Shown: in pieces, positions 10,885-21,293 of the stretch | Layout of the letters: each line of letters starts with the position of its first letter | Position numbering within the stretch: the stretch's first letter is position 1 | The notes under the pieces: model-generated | Told to the model about the DNA's origin: nothing | Seen by the model: only the letters and a program-made list of their open reading frames with translations | The model's database searches: none | Position numbers and translations under genes: made by a program | NCBI GenBank assembly: GCA_963693305.1 | Contig: OY855904.1 | Span: forward strand, 40,699,417 to 40,763,416 | Reading direction: 5' to 3' | Length of the DNA: 64,000 nucleotides | Origin: Meandrina meandrites | Lineage: Eukaryota > Cnidaria > Anthozoa > Scleractinia > Meandrinidae

Positions 10885-10965
10885 GTCCCTGTGACTGTTT
10901 TGAGCATCCGAACGTGTGTGGAAGGCCATGGGTTCGATTTCCGTCGGGGAATCACCTTTTTTTCT
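10885..10965 (+). repeat. tRNA-derived SINE or tRNA-like fragment
   Basis: GAGCATCCGAACGTGTGTGG is followed by AAGGCCAT and GGGTTCGATTTCC, a near-consensus RNA polymerase III B box with the preceding variable arm. The A-box half and acceptor stem do not pair well, so a functional tRNA is unlikely. Confidence 0.4.
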
Positions 10966-12373
10966 TTGTCCCGCGTTCTGTATCAACAAGAGGAATTAGA
11001 TCTTGCGTGATAATTATATACAGTAACCGAAGTCTAGCCTTGGTGAATTTTGATCAAGAAAAAGTCGATCGAGACAAATGACATACTAATTATAGCCAAG
11101 ATTGAGATTGCGGTTAGTAACTGTGATTAACTAAGGAAGTTTGGAGTTGAACGGAAGGGCGCTCCAAGAATAGCCATCAATTGTCGTTAAAAAAAATACT
11201 CTCACATTTGTACTTTCCAGCGAAGGCTAGACGATGTCTACGATCACTCAGCGCAGACACGACAACGAGGCTCGCGTTGATGTGTGTCTGGTCTCGTTTT
11301 ATGGGTTTTAAACTGGGAACTTTTGAGGAATAAATGAAAGCTAAATTACTCAACGAATTTGGGAAACAGAACACAGCGTTGTTTGCTATTGTTACAACGT
11401 GTTTTTTTTTTTGGAGTGGAAACAAATTCAAGCGCGAACAAAAATAACATGCCCACGCCGGTGGGGCTTAATTTGACTGGTGCCCAGTCTAATTTGGGCT
11501 ATTTTGTTAATGTTGTGGGCGACACGAACTATCTGGCGGCTATTTTGAAAAGAGTTTGGATTTTCAGAAGCGACTAGTAGCTGAGAATGATGAGGTATGA
11601 TAAAGTAGTTTTAAGGAAAACATTTGTATGTCGATATTTTATAAGATGTGAAGTCAGAATGAGAGCCGAAACAGCTTTTGTGGCTCAAATTCAAACCAAT
11701 TTTGTCATGTGTCGAACGCTTGAAGCGACTGAAAACCCTGTGTGCTCTCCTACCTTGTCGCATTGTTATTCACGATAAACACGGTATAGTAAATAGACGT
11801 AAAATAGCTCAAAATTGCATGCAAAAACGTTGTAACGATAGAAAACAACGCCATGTTACGCTTTGTTACCTTTATTTTGTAATTTCGGTTTCATTTATTA
11901 CTCAAAAATTCCCATTTTAATATATGCAAATACGTGCTTGGGCCGTGCTTGAGACATGAAATTAAGGTAATTATGGTAATCACATTCCACGCTTCAGTGT
12001 TAAGAACTGAAAATAACAATGTGGTTAAAAAAAAACATGTTTGTTTCTGAATTGATTTACTTTAATCTTTGTTATCATAAGCCATTGAAAAAAATGTAGC
12101 CGAGAAGTAATTTCTAACTAAGAGAAAATAATCAAATTCAATTTTCCAAATAGTTCTGACATTTTTCTTTCTTTTATAAATCTCAGAAACAGGGATATCT
12201 ATTTTTAGAGCTCATTTCTGTTACTTTTGAGTAAACATTCTGTTCGCAGTGTAAACTGAAGCACTAGAAAAAAAAAAGCAAAACCAAAAACAAAAAACAA
12301 AAAACCTCCAAGAATCACAGGGCCGTGAGTATGTTTCAGCCAATAGAAATAAAGAAAGGCGTTATTAAATAAT
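10966..12373. other. Intergenic region, no gene seen
   Basis: AT-rich DNA with A-rich runs at about 12265-12305. The short open frames carry no motif I recognise. Confidence 0.4.
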
Positions 12374-12405
12374 TAACAATTATTCACCGAAGTGGAGGTG
12401 AATAG
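12374..12405. repeat. Left arm of a palindromic repeat that hosts the Ngaro-like insertion
   Basis: CAATTATTCACCGAAGTGG faces its inverted partner CACTGAGGTGAATAATTG at 19867-19884. Removing 12406-19788 would rejoin the two arms. Confidence 0.65.
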
Positions 12406-12476
12406 TATATCATTTTCATTCATTAATTATGCCGCTCATTGTCAGGCGTGGTTAAGTTATGGGAAAGATTGTGGCC
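12406..12476 (-). repeat. Ngaro-like split repeat B2
   Basis: 71 bp, from TATATCATTTTC to GATTGTGGCC, matching B1 at 12736-12806. It forms the 3' terminus of the element. Confidence 0.9.
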
Positions 12477-12544
12477 GAGGCAATGAGCGGCTGGATGCGA
12501 AAGCACTAGCTGTGTATCACGTCGCCGAAGGGGAGGAGGGAGGG

Positions 12545-12735
12545 TCGAAAATCCCTTAGACTTACCGGCTTGCGTATCTCTTTCGAAATGCCCTGAATCT
12601 ACAAAGACAGATCTTTAAATACGGAGATATTGCACATGGCAACTCGTCACTTTATTACGTAACCAACATAGAACAAACGAGATTACATAACCCACGCATT
12701 CTGGAATTCCGCGGCATAAACATGAATGAGAATAG
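12545..12735 (-). repeat. Ngaro-like split repeat A2
   Basis: 191 bp, from TCGAAAATCCC to ATGAGAATAG, matching A1 with a single difference noticed (TTACCGG versus TTAACGG). Confidence 0.9.
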
Positions 12736-12806
12736 TATATCATTTTCATTCATTAATTATGCCGCTCATTGTCAGGCGTGGTTAAGTTATGGGAAAGATT
12801 GTGGCC
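12736..12806 (-). repeat. Ngaro-like split repeat B1
   Basis: Directly abuts A2. The B1-A2 junction has the sequence expected of the joined ends of a circular copy. Confidence 0.9.
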
Positions 12807-12955
12807 TTCGGCTGCTCACGCATCTTGCTACTTCAGTTCTTAAGCCAAAAGGTCAAGCCGACCATGGTAAAAAAGGGACCACAGAGGAGACTTTCCCCCA
12901 AAACTCAGAAAACCCCCTTTTAAAAACCCAGTGAACTGATTGGTGACAAATAAAC

Positions 12956-14300
12956 CTAAGGAAAAGCTAGACAGAGGTTCCTCATTTCATTTTTCTCAGA
13001 AAAGGCCTGGGAAACTACAGAAGCAAGTGGCGCTCCTCCCCCTGGACTTGGGGCTGTGCTCAGAGCCAATGAAGTTGCTACTGTATCCGAATTCATCACC
13101 CTGCCGGTTTGAGAATAATAATTGGCTGTTATGACAGAAGACCACCCAACATGTCTGGCTACATCCTCTGAGGGTACGCCCAGGAGAGAGAGAGAGTAAT
13201 CGAACAACCACTCCTAAAACTATGCATTGTTTCTCCATTATAAATCCCTGCCGAACGTAGATGCAAAGTTAGCCTATTAGCTACAGCAGAACCTACGAAA
13301 GGATCTGCAGAAATTTCGTTTTTGCTGTTTAATACCCTAAATAAATAGCCATCTCTTAGGTTGACGCACAAAAGGTCACATAAATTAACATACAACTTTA
13401 GGTTGGCCACTGGACACGTTTTAGGGTCTGGACATTTCTTTATCATAAAGGTGTTGTTTTTCCCGCCGCCCCTTAAGGTCTTGCCAAAAGTGTGGCGGAA
13501 TAGAAACCCATCCCCGTCCGAAAGACAAACGATCTCCTTCGTAAAAATCTTCCCCAGGTCTGAACCACGATCCCCTGAATAGAAATCCAAACAAAAAAAG
13601 GCTAAGTCCCTTGCGTAGAGATAGCGTTGGACAGCGGATGTATTTTAGAAAAAACAAAACCTCTAAGATATAAACAGAGCTTTGTCATCTTCTCAAAGAA
13701 AATAGGAATAGCTTGTTTTGGACGAACTCGAGCCTTTGCTTGTTCCTCGCGCATCAAAAAGAGGTACTGTTTCACGGAGTGATGAGCTGCCGGGTTCCCT
13801 ACGCCGAGAATATCGTTCCAAACATCACCCCTTCCTGCTTCTATGAAAATGGAGCGTAACTTCCCAATAACATTGTCAACAGTTCCAGCAGCGAGTCTAG
13901 TTGGACACGGGCACCGGGCTTTGCCAGAAACTCCAAAGTGCCTGCATTGTGGAAGGTGAACTTTAGTCTTCCCGCCTTGATCTTTCCATATCAGAAACCT
14001 TGTTATATCCTGGGGAGCGGCCGACATGAGAGATTTAGGAGAGGGCAAAGAACGAAGAAAGCGCTCGAATTCGCGTTGAAGGCTGGATTTCTGTTTCTGG
14101 TAGGGTTTATCGCTCTTAATCTTGCGAAGGGCTTCAAGACGGTCGTCAATGGCAGGGAGGTCCAAACGAACTTCCTCAGAATCTGGAATGCCAGACTCCT
14201 TCCGTCGCACGTAACCGCATTGTTGGCAAAATGCAAAAGAAGCATCGTTTGGGTAGGAACAGTCTGGGCAACGGACTGCAGGGACCCAGATCCTTGCCAC
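12956..14300 (-). pseudogene. Tyrosine recombinase of the Ngaro-like element, two frameshifts
   Basis: The N-terminal segment (14300-13602) starts with a zinc ribbon, RCPDC and CQQC with ten residues between, followed by a core-binding region. The frame changes near 13640 in a T-rich run. The catalytic segment continues to about 13180, where a CT microsatellite in the coding strand shifts the frame again; the end is read to 12956. Catalytic motifs are spread over the broken frames: HSFRSG (HxxR) near 13212-13226, ARHVGW near 13143-13160 and ANYYSQTGR (the nucleophile tyrosine region) near 13104-13126. In this family it integrates the circular DNA copy. This copy should be inactive. Confidence 0.8.
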
Positions 14301-14548
14301 CTGAGGGAGGTCCTAAACGAGCAAAAGATTATACTTAATAACTGTAGGGCTCTAAGGGAAATAAAAGCAAGCTACATATAACAAGTAAAGAAATATTTAT
14401 TGGGAAAGGGCCATTGGAGACCACACACGGTTTACAATAAAGAAACAAAAAACTAATATTACAAAAAACCATTACATGCTCCTAGATCAGAACAAGCGAA
14501 GGAAAATAAATTGCATCTCTTGAGATTGAACTTGACAAGAGAAAAGAG

Positions 14549-16678
14549 TTACAAAATAGAAGCGAAACGAAATACCCAAAGATCCCACTGAAGTGGTCTG
14601 CGTTCCCAAGCTGTGCGGCCAGCTTTAGAGGGGAATAAAAGGATTGAATTATCTCCCTTTCGGCCCAATTTGAATGCAGCGGTAGCTTGACGCTGGAGGA
14701 GCGGCCACCAGTACCTCCTGGGCGAGACGTCTGGGGCAACCACTGTAAAAGGGCATGGTTGCAAAGCTAAGTACCTCAACAGCGGGCCAATAAGTGTGAA
14801 CGGTGGAAATACATAGGCGTTTTCGTTGGGTGATAACACCTGAGAAAAGACATTGGTTCCTTGGGCCTGCACACATGGAAACGGAAAAAACTTTAACGGA
14901 CGTCCCGAGCGACCCAACTTGACGTTAGAAGGGAGGGCCATTAAATCGATAGAGTGAGGCCCAAAGGTTGACTCCACTAACTTCCACGGCTGTGAGTCAA
15001 GCGAAGCGTCTAGATCTGAAAGTGTGCGGGATGGGGAATCCGCGGGATTACTTTGAGAGGGAACATATTGAAAAGAAAGAGAGAGGTTCCTGGCAAGTGA
15101 AAACTGAAAAATTGATTTCATTACACCAGAAACTTCAGGGGACTTAGAGACCTGATTCCCCCAGCTAGACACTAAAGCTTTATTGTCTACAAACATGTCC
15201 ACTCTGGTGTTTGCTGAACGATCAAGAAGGTTTTCCAACGTGAGACGTACAGCCTGAATTTCCTTGACAATGATGGGGCGTTCTCGATCGGCTTCATCCC
15301 AATAACCACGAGTAACGACTTCTGGGCGATCGGGGATGAAAAGGCAACCGCCCCATCCAAAATTAGAGGCATCCGAAAACAATTTTACCTGTAAGTGTGC
15401 CTCATTTCTCCAAGGTAGGAAACCTTGCCAAGTATCAAGGAAACGCCAGTGGGATATCTCCTTTTGGAGAGCAGGAGATAGTTTAACTTGGCGAGAGGCA
15501 CTCTTAGAAGCTCGGGAAATAGCCTGATACATAGAATTGGAGTATAACTTAGCTGCCGGAACAAGGAGGGCGAAAGATGTAGTTTTACCAGCAAACTTTT
15601 GAAGCGTTTTAAGAGAAACGCTTTTCCTGCTAAGAATGGCCTCTCTTAGCTCTGCAAATTTATCTTTTTTGTCTTGAGGGAGGAGGAAAGCTTGTCTCTC
15701 TGAATCGCATATATAGCCTAGAAAGCGCCTAGCCGTCGAAGGAACCAGACAACTCTTCTTGAGGCCAATAAAGTACCCCAAGGAAATAACGACGAAACAG
15801 GCGATGAAGGCCGCCATCTGAGCTAGTTGAAAGTTGGAGAAAACATGCTCGCCATTGGCCTGAGAGCGTAAACGTAACTGCCTGACATGACGGTCGTCTA
15901 TATACTGAGAGCAAGGGACTCCCAGCGATCTAATGTAATGGGTAGCAGTCAAGCCAACAGTGTTGTACACAAAGGCGCTCGCCTTCCATCCGAAAGGGAG
16001 AGAGGAGTATGTGAAATACCAGCCTTCCCACTGGAAACCAAAGAAAGTTGAACTGCGAGGATGAAGACGGACATGATCGCAGCCGCTTTTATCGTCAAAT
16101 GTAGTCTGATAGTGGCCAGGGTCGACATAACGGCAGAGGTCTGTCAGATAGTCCAGCTTAAAGGGGCAGTCTTTGGTCCAACAATTGAGAAAACGTTCGT
16201 CATGGCACATACGAGGTTTGTTACGCTCAACCGTGATCGGCATAACTAAATGAGGCGGTTCAACCTCGTTGACACGGCCAACGACATTGATAGAACCGTT
16301 GGAGATCCTATCCATAATGGTTGTAGTAATAAACTCTTTAAAGGGGAGGCAAGCCAAGGAATTTGGAAAACACATACGAGGCGGTACGTCGCTGCAATAC
16401 GATTTGCCTTGAAAGGTACCGTTAAATGGGGTGAAGAAGTCAAAAACATCCACACCATCTCTAATAACGGCCAGAACGAACTCTCTTTTCTCGTAACCCA
16501 CGGAGATTTGGTCCCATTGTTCAAGACACGAGGTAAGGTTGCCCGCAACAAACGAGTCTGGGTGACGAAACCGTAGCATATCCGGTGAGGCAAAAACACG
16601 GCCCTCGGAAACCATATCCAAAGACGGGAGAGGCCCAGCCCAGCTAGTGGGGTTATTTTCCCTGTCGCACCATAACAC
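14549..16678 (-). CDS. Reverse transcriptase-RNase H of the Ngaro-like element
   Basis: An intact 709-residue frame. RT motifs in order: FDDKSG (about 194-199), LPFGW (227-231), YIDD active site (259-262) and FLGY (319-322). RNase H follows with LFSDASNFGWGG (Asp 436), VKEIQA (Glu 473), FVDNK (Asp 498) and NPADSPS (Asp 547), a complete DEDD-type set. The D-x-x-x-G motif A and YIDD form match DIRS/Ngaro-group reverse transcriptases. It copies the element RNA and removes the template. A C-terminal stretch of about 150 residues has no domain I recognise. The frame could start upstream of the chosen Met. Confidence 0.9.
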   Translation of the reverse strand: MLWCDRENNPTSWAGPLPSLDMVSEGRVFASPDMLRFRHPDSFVAGNLTSCLEQWDQISVGYEKREFVLAVIRDGVDVFDFFTPFNGTFQGKSYCSDVPPRMCFPNSLACLPFKEFITTTIMDRISNGSINVVGRVNEVEPPHLVMPITVERNKPRMCHDERFLNCWTKDCPFKLDYLTDLCRYVDPGHYQTTFDDKSGCDHVRLHPRSSTFFGFQWEGWYFTYSSLPFGWKASAFVYNTVGLTATHYIRSLGVPCSQYIDDRHVRQLRLRSQANGEHVFSNFQLAQMAAFIACFVVISLGYFIGLKKSCLVPSTARRFLGYICDSERQAFLLPQDKKDKFAELREAILSRKSVSLKTLQKFAGKTTSFALLVPAAKLYSNSMYQAISRASKSASRQVKLSPALQKEISHWRFLDTWQGFLPWRNEAHLQVKLFSDASNFGWGGCLFIPDRPEVVTRGYWDEADRERPIIVKEIQAVRLTLENLLDRSANTRVDMFVDNKALVSSWGNQVSKSPEVSGVMKSIFQFSLARNLSLSFQYVPSQSNPADSPSRTLSDLDASLDSQPWKLVESTFGPHSIDLMALPSNVKLGRSGRPLKFFPFPCVQAQGTNVFSQVLSPNENAYVFPPFTLIGPLLRYLALQPCPFTVVAPDVSPRRYWWPLLQRQATAAFKLGRKGDNSILLFPSKAGRTAWERRPLQWDLWVFRFASIL

Positions 16679-17098
16679 AGATTTAGGATGCTGAATAACA
16701 CGTTACTGGCAGAAACTTGAAAACTCCTAAAAACGGTAGCAAAAAGAACCTATAAGGCGACACAAGAAAAAACTAGTGCAAATGCAGAAAAGAAAACGCA
16801 AAACGAAAGGGAAAAACCCCACTAACCGAGCTGGACCAGGAACCCGTCATAAACGGATTATAGGGCGTAATTGAGAATACCCTTCTGATCACAGCTAGGA
16901 AAGTGGAGGGGATGGCCGAGTTTGCAAAGGCGTAAAAAATACACAAGTAAGAGTGCGGAAAACCGGAAATACAAACAAAACGGAGGGGATGAAGACATAA
17001 CCAAAAAATAAAGGGGTGAATAACTGGCATGAAAAACATGAAAAACAACCACAAATATAACACAAAGGAAAGCACTTTATTAAGCCCCTCAAAAAACA
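16679..17098 (-). other. Spacer between Gag and RT frames of the Ngaro-like element
   Basis: On the coding strand this stretch is T-rich with several stop codons in every frame. Nothing functional recognised. Confidence 0.5.
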
Positions 17099-17620
17099 TT
17101 ACATTATTTTTCCTCCACGGAATTTGCGGGCGTTTTGTGGCCTCCAACATGATCTAGCAATATGGCCCCGGCGGCCGCAATTGAAACATACAACAGAACT
17201 CAATTGTCGAGGAGCACCGGGACCTGGAGGTGCCGAGGGGGCTCTGGGCCAAACCCCAGGAGCCTGCTTCACAGCCTTCTGAATTTCTTTAGCAATCGCG
17301 ACTTCTTCATCAGAACCAACCAGTTTGAGGAGAACAGGTTGATAAGTGGGGGAGCCCATTAGCGGTCTGGTTTGACGTAGAATTACGGCAAAGCGATTGG
17401 CGCGGTCGTGACCCTTCTCTCGAGCGACATCACATAGTTGCTCTAATGCTGCCCATGTCGCAAAAGCGTCGAAAATGGAAGGAGGGCGAGAGAGCAGCTG
17501 ACGAACATGCCTGAGAGCTGAATCCACCGATTTTTCGTCGCTTGACTCCTTCAAATTTTGGATTTCTTTTTTTAACGCCTCCAACTGGGAAATAGAGTCT
17601 AAGGATAAAGTCACGCTCAT
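17099..17620 (-). CDS. Gag-like protein with CCHC zinc knuckle (Ngaro-like element)
   Basis: The start is taken at ATG 17620 (MSVTLSLDSIS); a TAA lies in frame just upstream of 17656, so the frame cannot extend far. About 173 residues. The N-terminal half is helical and charged (EALKKEIQNLKESSDEKSV), the middle is a conserved-looking LLSRPPSIFDAFATWAALE segment, then a Pro/Gly/Ala linker and a nucleic-acid-binding knuckle CFNCGRRGHIARSC with C-x2-C-x4-H-x4-C spacing. It likely packages element RNA. Confidence 0.85.
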   Translation of the reverse strand: MSVTLSLDSISQLEALKKEIQNLKESSDEKSVDSALRHVRQLLSRPPSIFDAFATWAALEQLCDVAREKGHDRANRFAVILRQTRPLMGSPTYQPVLLKLVGSDEEVAIAKEIQKAVKQAPGVWPRAPSAPPGPGAPRQLSSVVCFNCGRRGHIARSCWRPQNARKFRGGKIM

Positions 17621-17829
17621 ATTCCCGAGTGTATGCAAAGTTGACAAAACCCTCAATTAACGCATTAAAGCCGTGACTTAAGTAAATGTATGAAACATAA
17701 CTAAAAAACTATCGCACATTAGCACATGATACAGGACTCGATCCCAAACATTCTTCTACCTGCGAGCTAATTATATAACAAAAACAAAACCGACAAAACG
17801 ATTGCTAATTCTACAAACACGAGCAAATA

Positions 17830-19115
17830 AAAGCCGCAGCATAGAAAAGCTGAGCCAAGCACAGTAAAATGGAACTCGACATACGAGCAAAAGATTTAAC
17901 TAAAGCCGACACACGGCAACCGAAAAGAGAGCACGAAATACGGTAAATGCCAAATAGAGCTAAAACACGAGCAAGCGATAGCTCAAACCGACACGCGGCA
18001 AGTAAAAAGAGCTCGAGACACGAGCAAGCGTCTAGTGAAAGACGACACATAACAAAACTATAAGTAAGAGCTCGATACACGGGCAAACGCTAATCTAAAG
18101 CCGACAGACGGCAAAAAGAGCTCGACACACTAGCAAAGGCTAAACTAAAGCCGACACACGGGAACTGCCAACAGGAGCCTGACATACGATGGAACGATAG
18201 CTAAAGCGGAGACACGGTGACTTAAAATCAAACTACACACTCGAGCAAACGAGCCGACACACTGCAATCTGCCAAAAGGTGCTCGACACACGAGCGAACG
18301 TAGTAAAAGCCGCCACACGGCGACTTAAAATCCGAGCTCGACGCACTAGCAGACGAGCCGACACACGGCAAACTGCCAATAAGGCTCGAAACACGAGCGA
18401 ACGAAGCCAAAGCCGACACACGGCAACTTAAAATCCGAGCTAAACACACGAGCGAACGAGCGGACACACGGCAAACAGCCAATGAAGGCTCGACATACGA
18501 GCAAATTTAGCTAAAGCCGACACACGGTAACTGCCAATTAACTCGATAAACGAGCAAATATTAAGCATAAGCCGACACACGGCAAACCGGCTTGACACAC
18601 GAGCAAACGTATAGCTAAAGCCGACACACGGCAAACCGCCAAATAGCTCCACAAACGAGCGAACATAGCCAAAGCCGACACACGACAAACCGGCTCGACA
18701 CACGAGCAAACGTTTAGCTAAAGCCGACACACGGCAACTGCCAATTAGCTCGACACACGAGCAAACAAAACTAAAGCCGACACACGGCAAACCGGCTCGA
18801 GACACGAGCAAACGTTTAGCTAAAGCCGACACACGGCAACTGCCAATTAGCTCGACACACGAGCAAACAAAACTAAAGCCGACACACGGCAAACCGGCTC
18901 GAGACACGAGCAAACGTTTAGCTAAAGCCGACACACGGCAACTGCCAATTAGCTCGACACACGAGCAAACAAAACTAAAGCCGACACACGGCAGACCGGC
19001 TCGACACACGAGGAAAACGTTTAGCTAAAGCCGACACACGGCAAACTGCCAATAGCTCGACACACGAGCAAACATAAAGCTAACGCCCACGAACGGTGTA
19101 CTGACTTTTGCTCGA
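17830..19115 (-). repeat. Tandem array of short hairpins with constant loop inside the Ngaro-like element
   Basis: Two hairpins alternate along about 1.3 kb. On the + strand they read GCCGACACACGGC (stem GCCG/CGGC) and GCTCGACACACGAGC (stem GCTCG/CGAGC). Both have the loop ACACA and are separated by short A-rich linkers. About 16 of each are recognisable, more degenerate toward the Gag side and most regular at 18693-19100. There a 102-bp unit holding four hairpins repeats four times (starts 18693, 18795, 18897, 18999). In element RNA the loops would be UGUGU. The array lies between the leader ORF and Gag. Function unknown; packaging, translation control or template switching are possible. Confidence 0.85.
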
Positions 19116-19356
19116 AACACGAGCACACGTAGAGCAAAAAAAACCGAACCGAGGCGAATGCAAACGGCGCCCGACACAATTGGGCAAAGCAAAAATATAA
19201 CACTAAACCGACAGTAAAGAAATATGTAATAAACAAAAGGATACTAACACGCAAAGAAACCTCGTGGGATAAAAACGAAACAACGCAAAGTCGATGCAAA
19301 TAAGAAGACGAGAAAACTAGGACAAAAGAGAAAAACACGCAAAACCAAAAAACTAC

Positions 19357-19524
19357 CTCGTTAAACTGTCCCTGCTGTCCACCTGCCGCTCCCGCTGGTG
19401 GAACATGAGGCGCTGGTGGAGCTGGCAGAACAGCATCAACGACTGCAGGAACTGGAGCAGCTGGAGGGGCAGGATTTGCCAAAGCCACTAAGTCTGCGGC
19501 TGCAGGATCCACAGGAACAGCCAT
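19357..19524 (-). CDS. Pro/Ala-rich leader ORF of the Ngaro-like element
   Basis: Starts at ATG 19524 (MAVPVDPAAADLVAL). It gives 56 residues rich in Pro and Ala, up to GQFNE, where the sequence GAG|GTAGTT resembles a 5' splice site. Beyond this the frame runs into T-rich, non-protein-like sequence and the hairpin array. It could be a first Gag exon spliced over the array or a stand-alone short ORF; I could not match an acceptor phase near Gag. Confidence 0.4.
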
Positions 19525-19597
19525 AACGACGAAAGCCAAAACTTGAAAACACAAACCAACACGAGGCAAGGCTTCGGCGACGTGACGCGAAGAAACC

Positions 19598-19788
19598 TCG
19601 AAAATCCCTTAGACTTAACGGCTTGCGTATCTCTTTCGAAATGCCCTGAATCTACAAAGACAGATCTTTAAATACGGAGATATTGCACATGGCAACTCGT
19701 CACTTTATTACGTAACCAACATAGAACAAACGAGATTACATAACCCACGCATTCTGGAATTCCGCGGCATAAACATGAATGAGAATAG
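19598..19788 (-). repeat. Ngaro-like split repeat A1 (5' terminus)
   Basis: Matches A2 (12545-12735) over 191 bp. The element ends at GAGAATAG 19788. Confidence 0.9.
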
Positions 19789-19888
19789 CGGTGGATATTT
19801 ACCGAGCCGAGAAGATATTTACCGAGCCGCGAAGCGGCGAGGTAAATATCCGCCGCTTTTCACCGACACTGAGGTGAATAATTGTTTT
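19789..19888. repeat. Right part of the palindromic repeat hosting the Ngaro-like element
   Basis: GGATATTTACCGAG and GAGGTAAATATCC form a hairpin around AGCCGCGAAGCGGC. It is followed by CACTGAGGTGAATAATTG, the partner of 12374-12405. Confidence 0.65.
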
Positions 19889-20899
19889 AGTATATACCAA
19901 ACCAGTTGAATAGCCGGCCTAAAATTAAAAGTTTTACCGTGAAAGAAAGCAATTCAAAGGACTGAACACTGCGCACATGAAAAGACGACAGCGCGGGAAA
20001 AGTCACATGACAACACTACACAGGCGATCGACCGAAATAAATTTGCAACTGTGTTTCGTTTGTTGAATGGATTTGGACGATTTCAAGCGGAATTCTTTAC
20101 TTTATTTTCACTACTGAAGAACACAAGTCTTTAATTTACTCGTGAATACTACCTGTGCCGGTCACTATAGCCTGGGAAACGTCCGTGAAGTCATGAAACG
20201 TGCTGTAAAAACTGTTCATTGAATATTATGTTGACAAGATGCTGCGAACGACCGCGAATGTCAAGAATACGTGGACTGGATTTGATCGAAGTTCAATACG
20301 GCTGCTAAGCTAGTTGACTGGAGGAGAGTCAGCGGAAGAGGAGTGAAAACCCACAGCAATTCACAATTGAAGTTGATCTTCGGTGCAAACCTAAATATTT
20401 TAGTCTCCAGCGTGACTTTATATGGCCGAGCCGAAAACAACTTGCCAAAATCGTTTATAGCACGACCAAAACAACTGCAAGGATTTACTGGCTTAAACAG
20501 AGATACAGGTAAGAAATGTACTTAATTTTCTTAGTTGGACGGTGTATATTTGGAAAAAATTCAGACTTAAACGTTTTAATTTTGCGTACGTGTACGCGGC
20601 GAAGGTAAACAAAATATTTTGTACCACATTTTATCAATCGTTTTGTTGAAGGAAACGCTTAAAACATTTTAAATAAACATCGCTACGTATCGCTAAACCT
20701 AGTATTGTCCTGACCTGTTAAAGTTGACAACACATTAAAGTACAGCGGCTTCTTTTATGGATCAAAACCCGCCTTTTTAACCGAAGTTACTCGTAGAAGT
20801 CATCTTACTTTGCTCGGAGGTGAATAGTACTTGCTAATCACCTCCGAGCTAGCCAATCAGCGGGCGCGAAAAGCACTATTCACTGGTTTGGTATATACT
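19889..20899. mobile_element. Non-autonomous element with AGTATATACCAAACCAG termini
   Basis: Inverted ends AGTATATACCAAACCAG and CTGGTTTGGTATATACT about 1 kb apart, each with a neighbouring GAATAG/CTATTC block. The interior has a 60-codon open frame ending in AG|GTAAGA but no recognisable domain. No clear target duplication. Confidence 0.55.
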
Positions 20900-21293
20900 A
20901 ATTAAAATTAAATAAGGGGTGATTTCAATGGAGAGAGCTAGTTTAGAGGTCACACCTAAACACGTAACATCTGTAAAAAAAAATATATAATATAAAAATA
21001 AACGATAAAATAGTTTATTGTATTCTCAGCTCTTTCGTGTTCGTTTTAGTGCCGGTGTTCTTCGTCTTCAGAGTGGAGTGAATTGCGATGTTTTGTTTCA
21101 GTGTCTCGTTGTTTCAGTGCTTCGTTGTTTCAATTCGCTGTTTCGGTTTTTTTGTTCCAGTGTTTCGTTTTTAAATAAAAAAGCTAATGAATTAATCTAA
21201 ACAATCGTACGATTCTTAACCTCATAAATCTATGTTTTTTTTTTTATTATTATTATTATTTATTAGACGTTGACCTTGGTATTGGCGTATCCC
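20900..21293. other. Upstream region of gene B, AT-rich
   Basis: Contains a run of ATT trinucleotides near 21245-21264 and imperfect TGTTTCAGTG / TTCGTTG repeats near 21088-21165. No gene supported. Confidence 0.4.

Larger units (their letters stand above)
12406..19788 (-). mobile_element. Ngaro-like tyrosine-recombinase retrotransposon with split direct repeats
   Basis: Read on the minus strand the order is: repeat A1 (19788-19598), a Pro/Ala-rich leader ORF, a hairpin array, Gag with a zinc knuckle, RT-RNase H, tyrosine recombinase, repeat B1 (12806-12736), repeat A2 (12735-12545), and repeat B2 (12476-12406). The A1-internal-B1-A2-B2 plan is the split-direct-repeat architecture of Ngaro-type YR retrotransposons, which integrate from a circular intermediate with a recombinase. 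A1/A2 are 191 bp and B1/B2 71 bp, nearly identical, so the insertion looks fairly recent. No target duplication is evident, as expected. The recombinase is broken by two frameshifts while RT is intact. Confidence 0.85.

Noticed and set aside
10885..10965. Possible functional tRNA gene
   Set aside because: The B box is good but the acceptor and D arms do not pair, so it is scored only as a tRNA-like SINE fragment.
13938..14381. 147-codon + frame opposite the recombinase
   Set aside because: Antisense shadow of the Ngaro-like recombinase ORF.
17811..19009. Several overlapping minus-strand open frames (repeated CVGFSFVCSC-type peptides)
   Set aside because: Open in more than one frame because the repeat lacks stop codons; composition is unlike a normal protein. 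Kept only as a question under the 102-bp unit.
17830..19115. CRISPR-like appearance of evenly spaced short repeats
   Set aside because: There are no unique spacers of constant length, no cas genes, and the context is a eukaryotic retrotransposon. It is a hairpin minisatellite.
20343..20525. 60-codon open frame ending at AG|GTAAGA
   Set aside because: It lies inside a non-autonomous element with inverted ends, with no signal peptide, domain or matching next exon.
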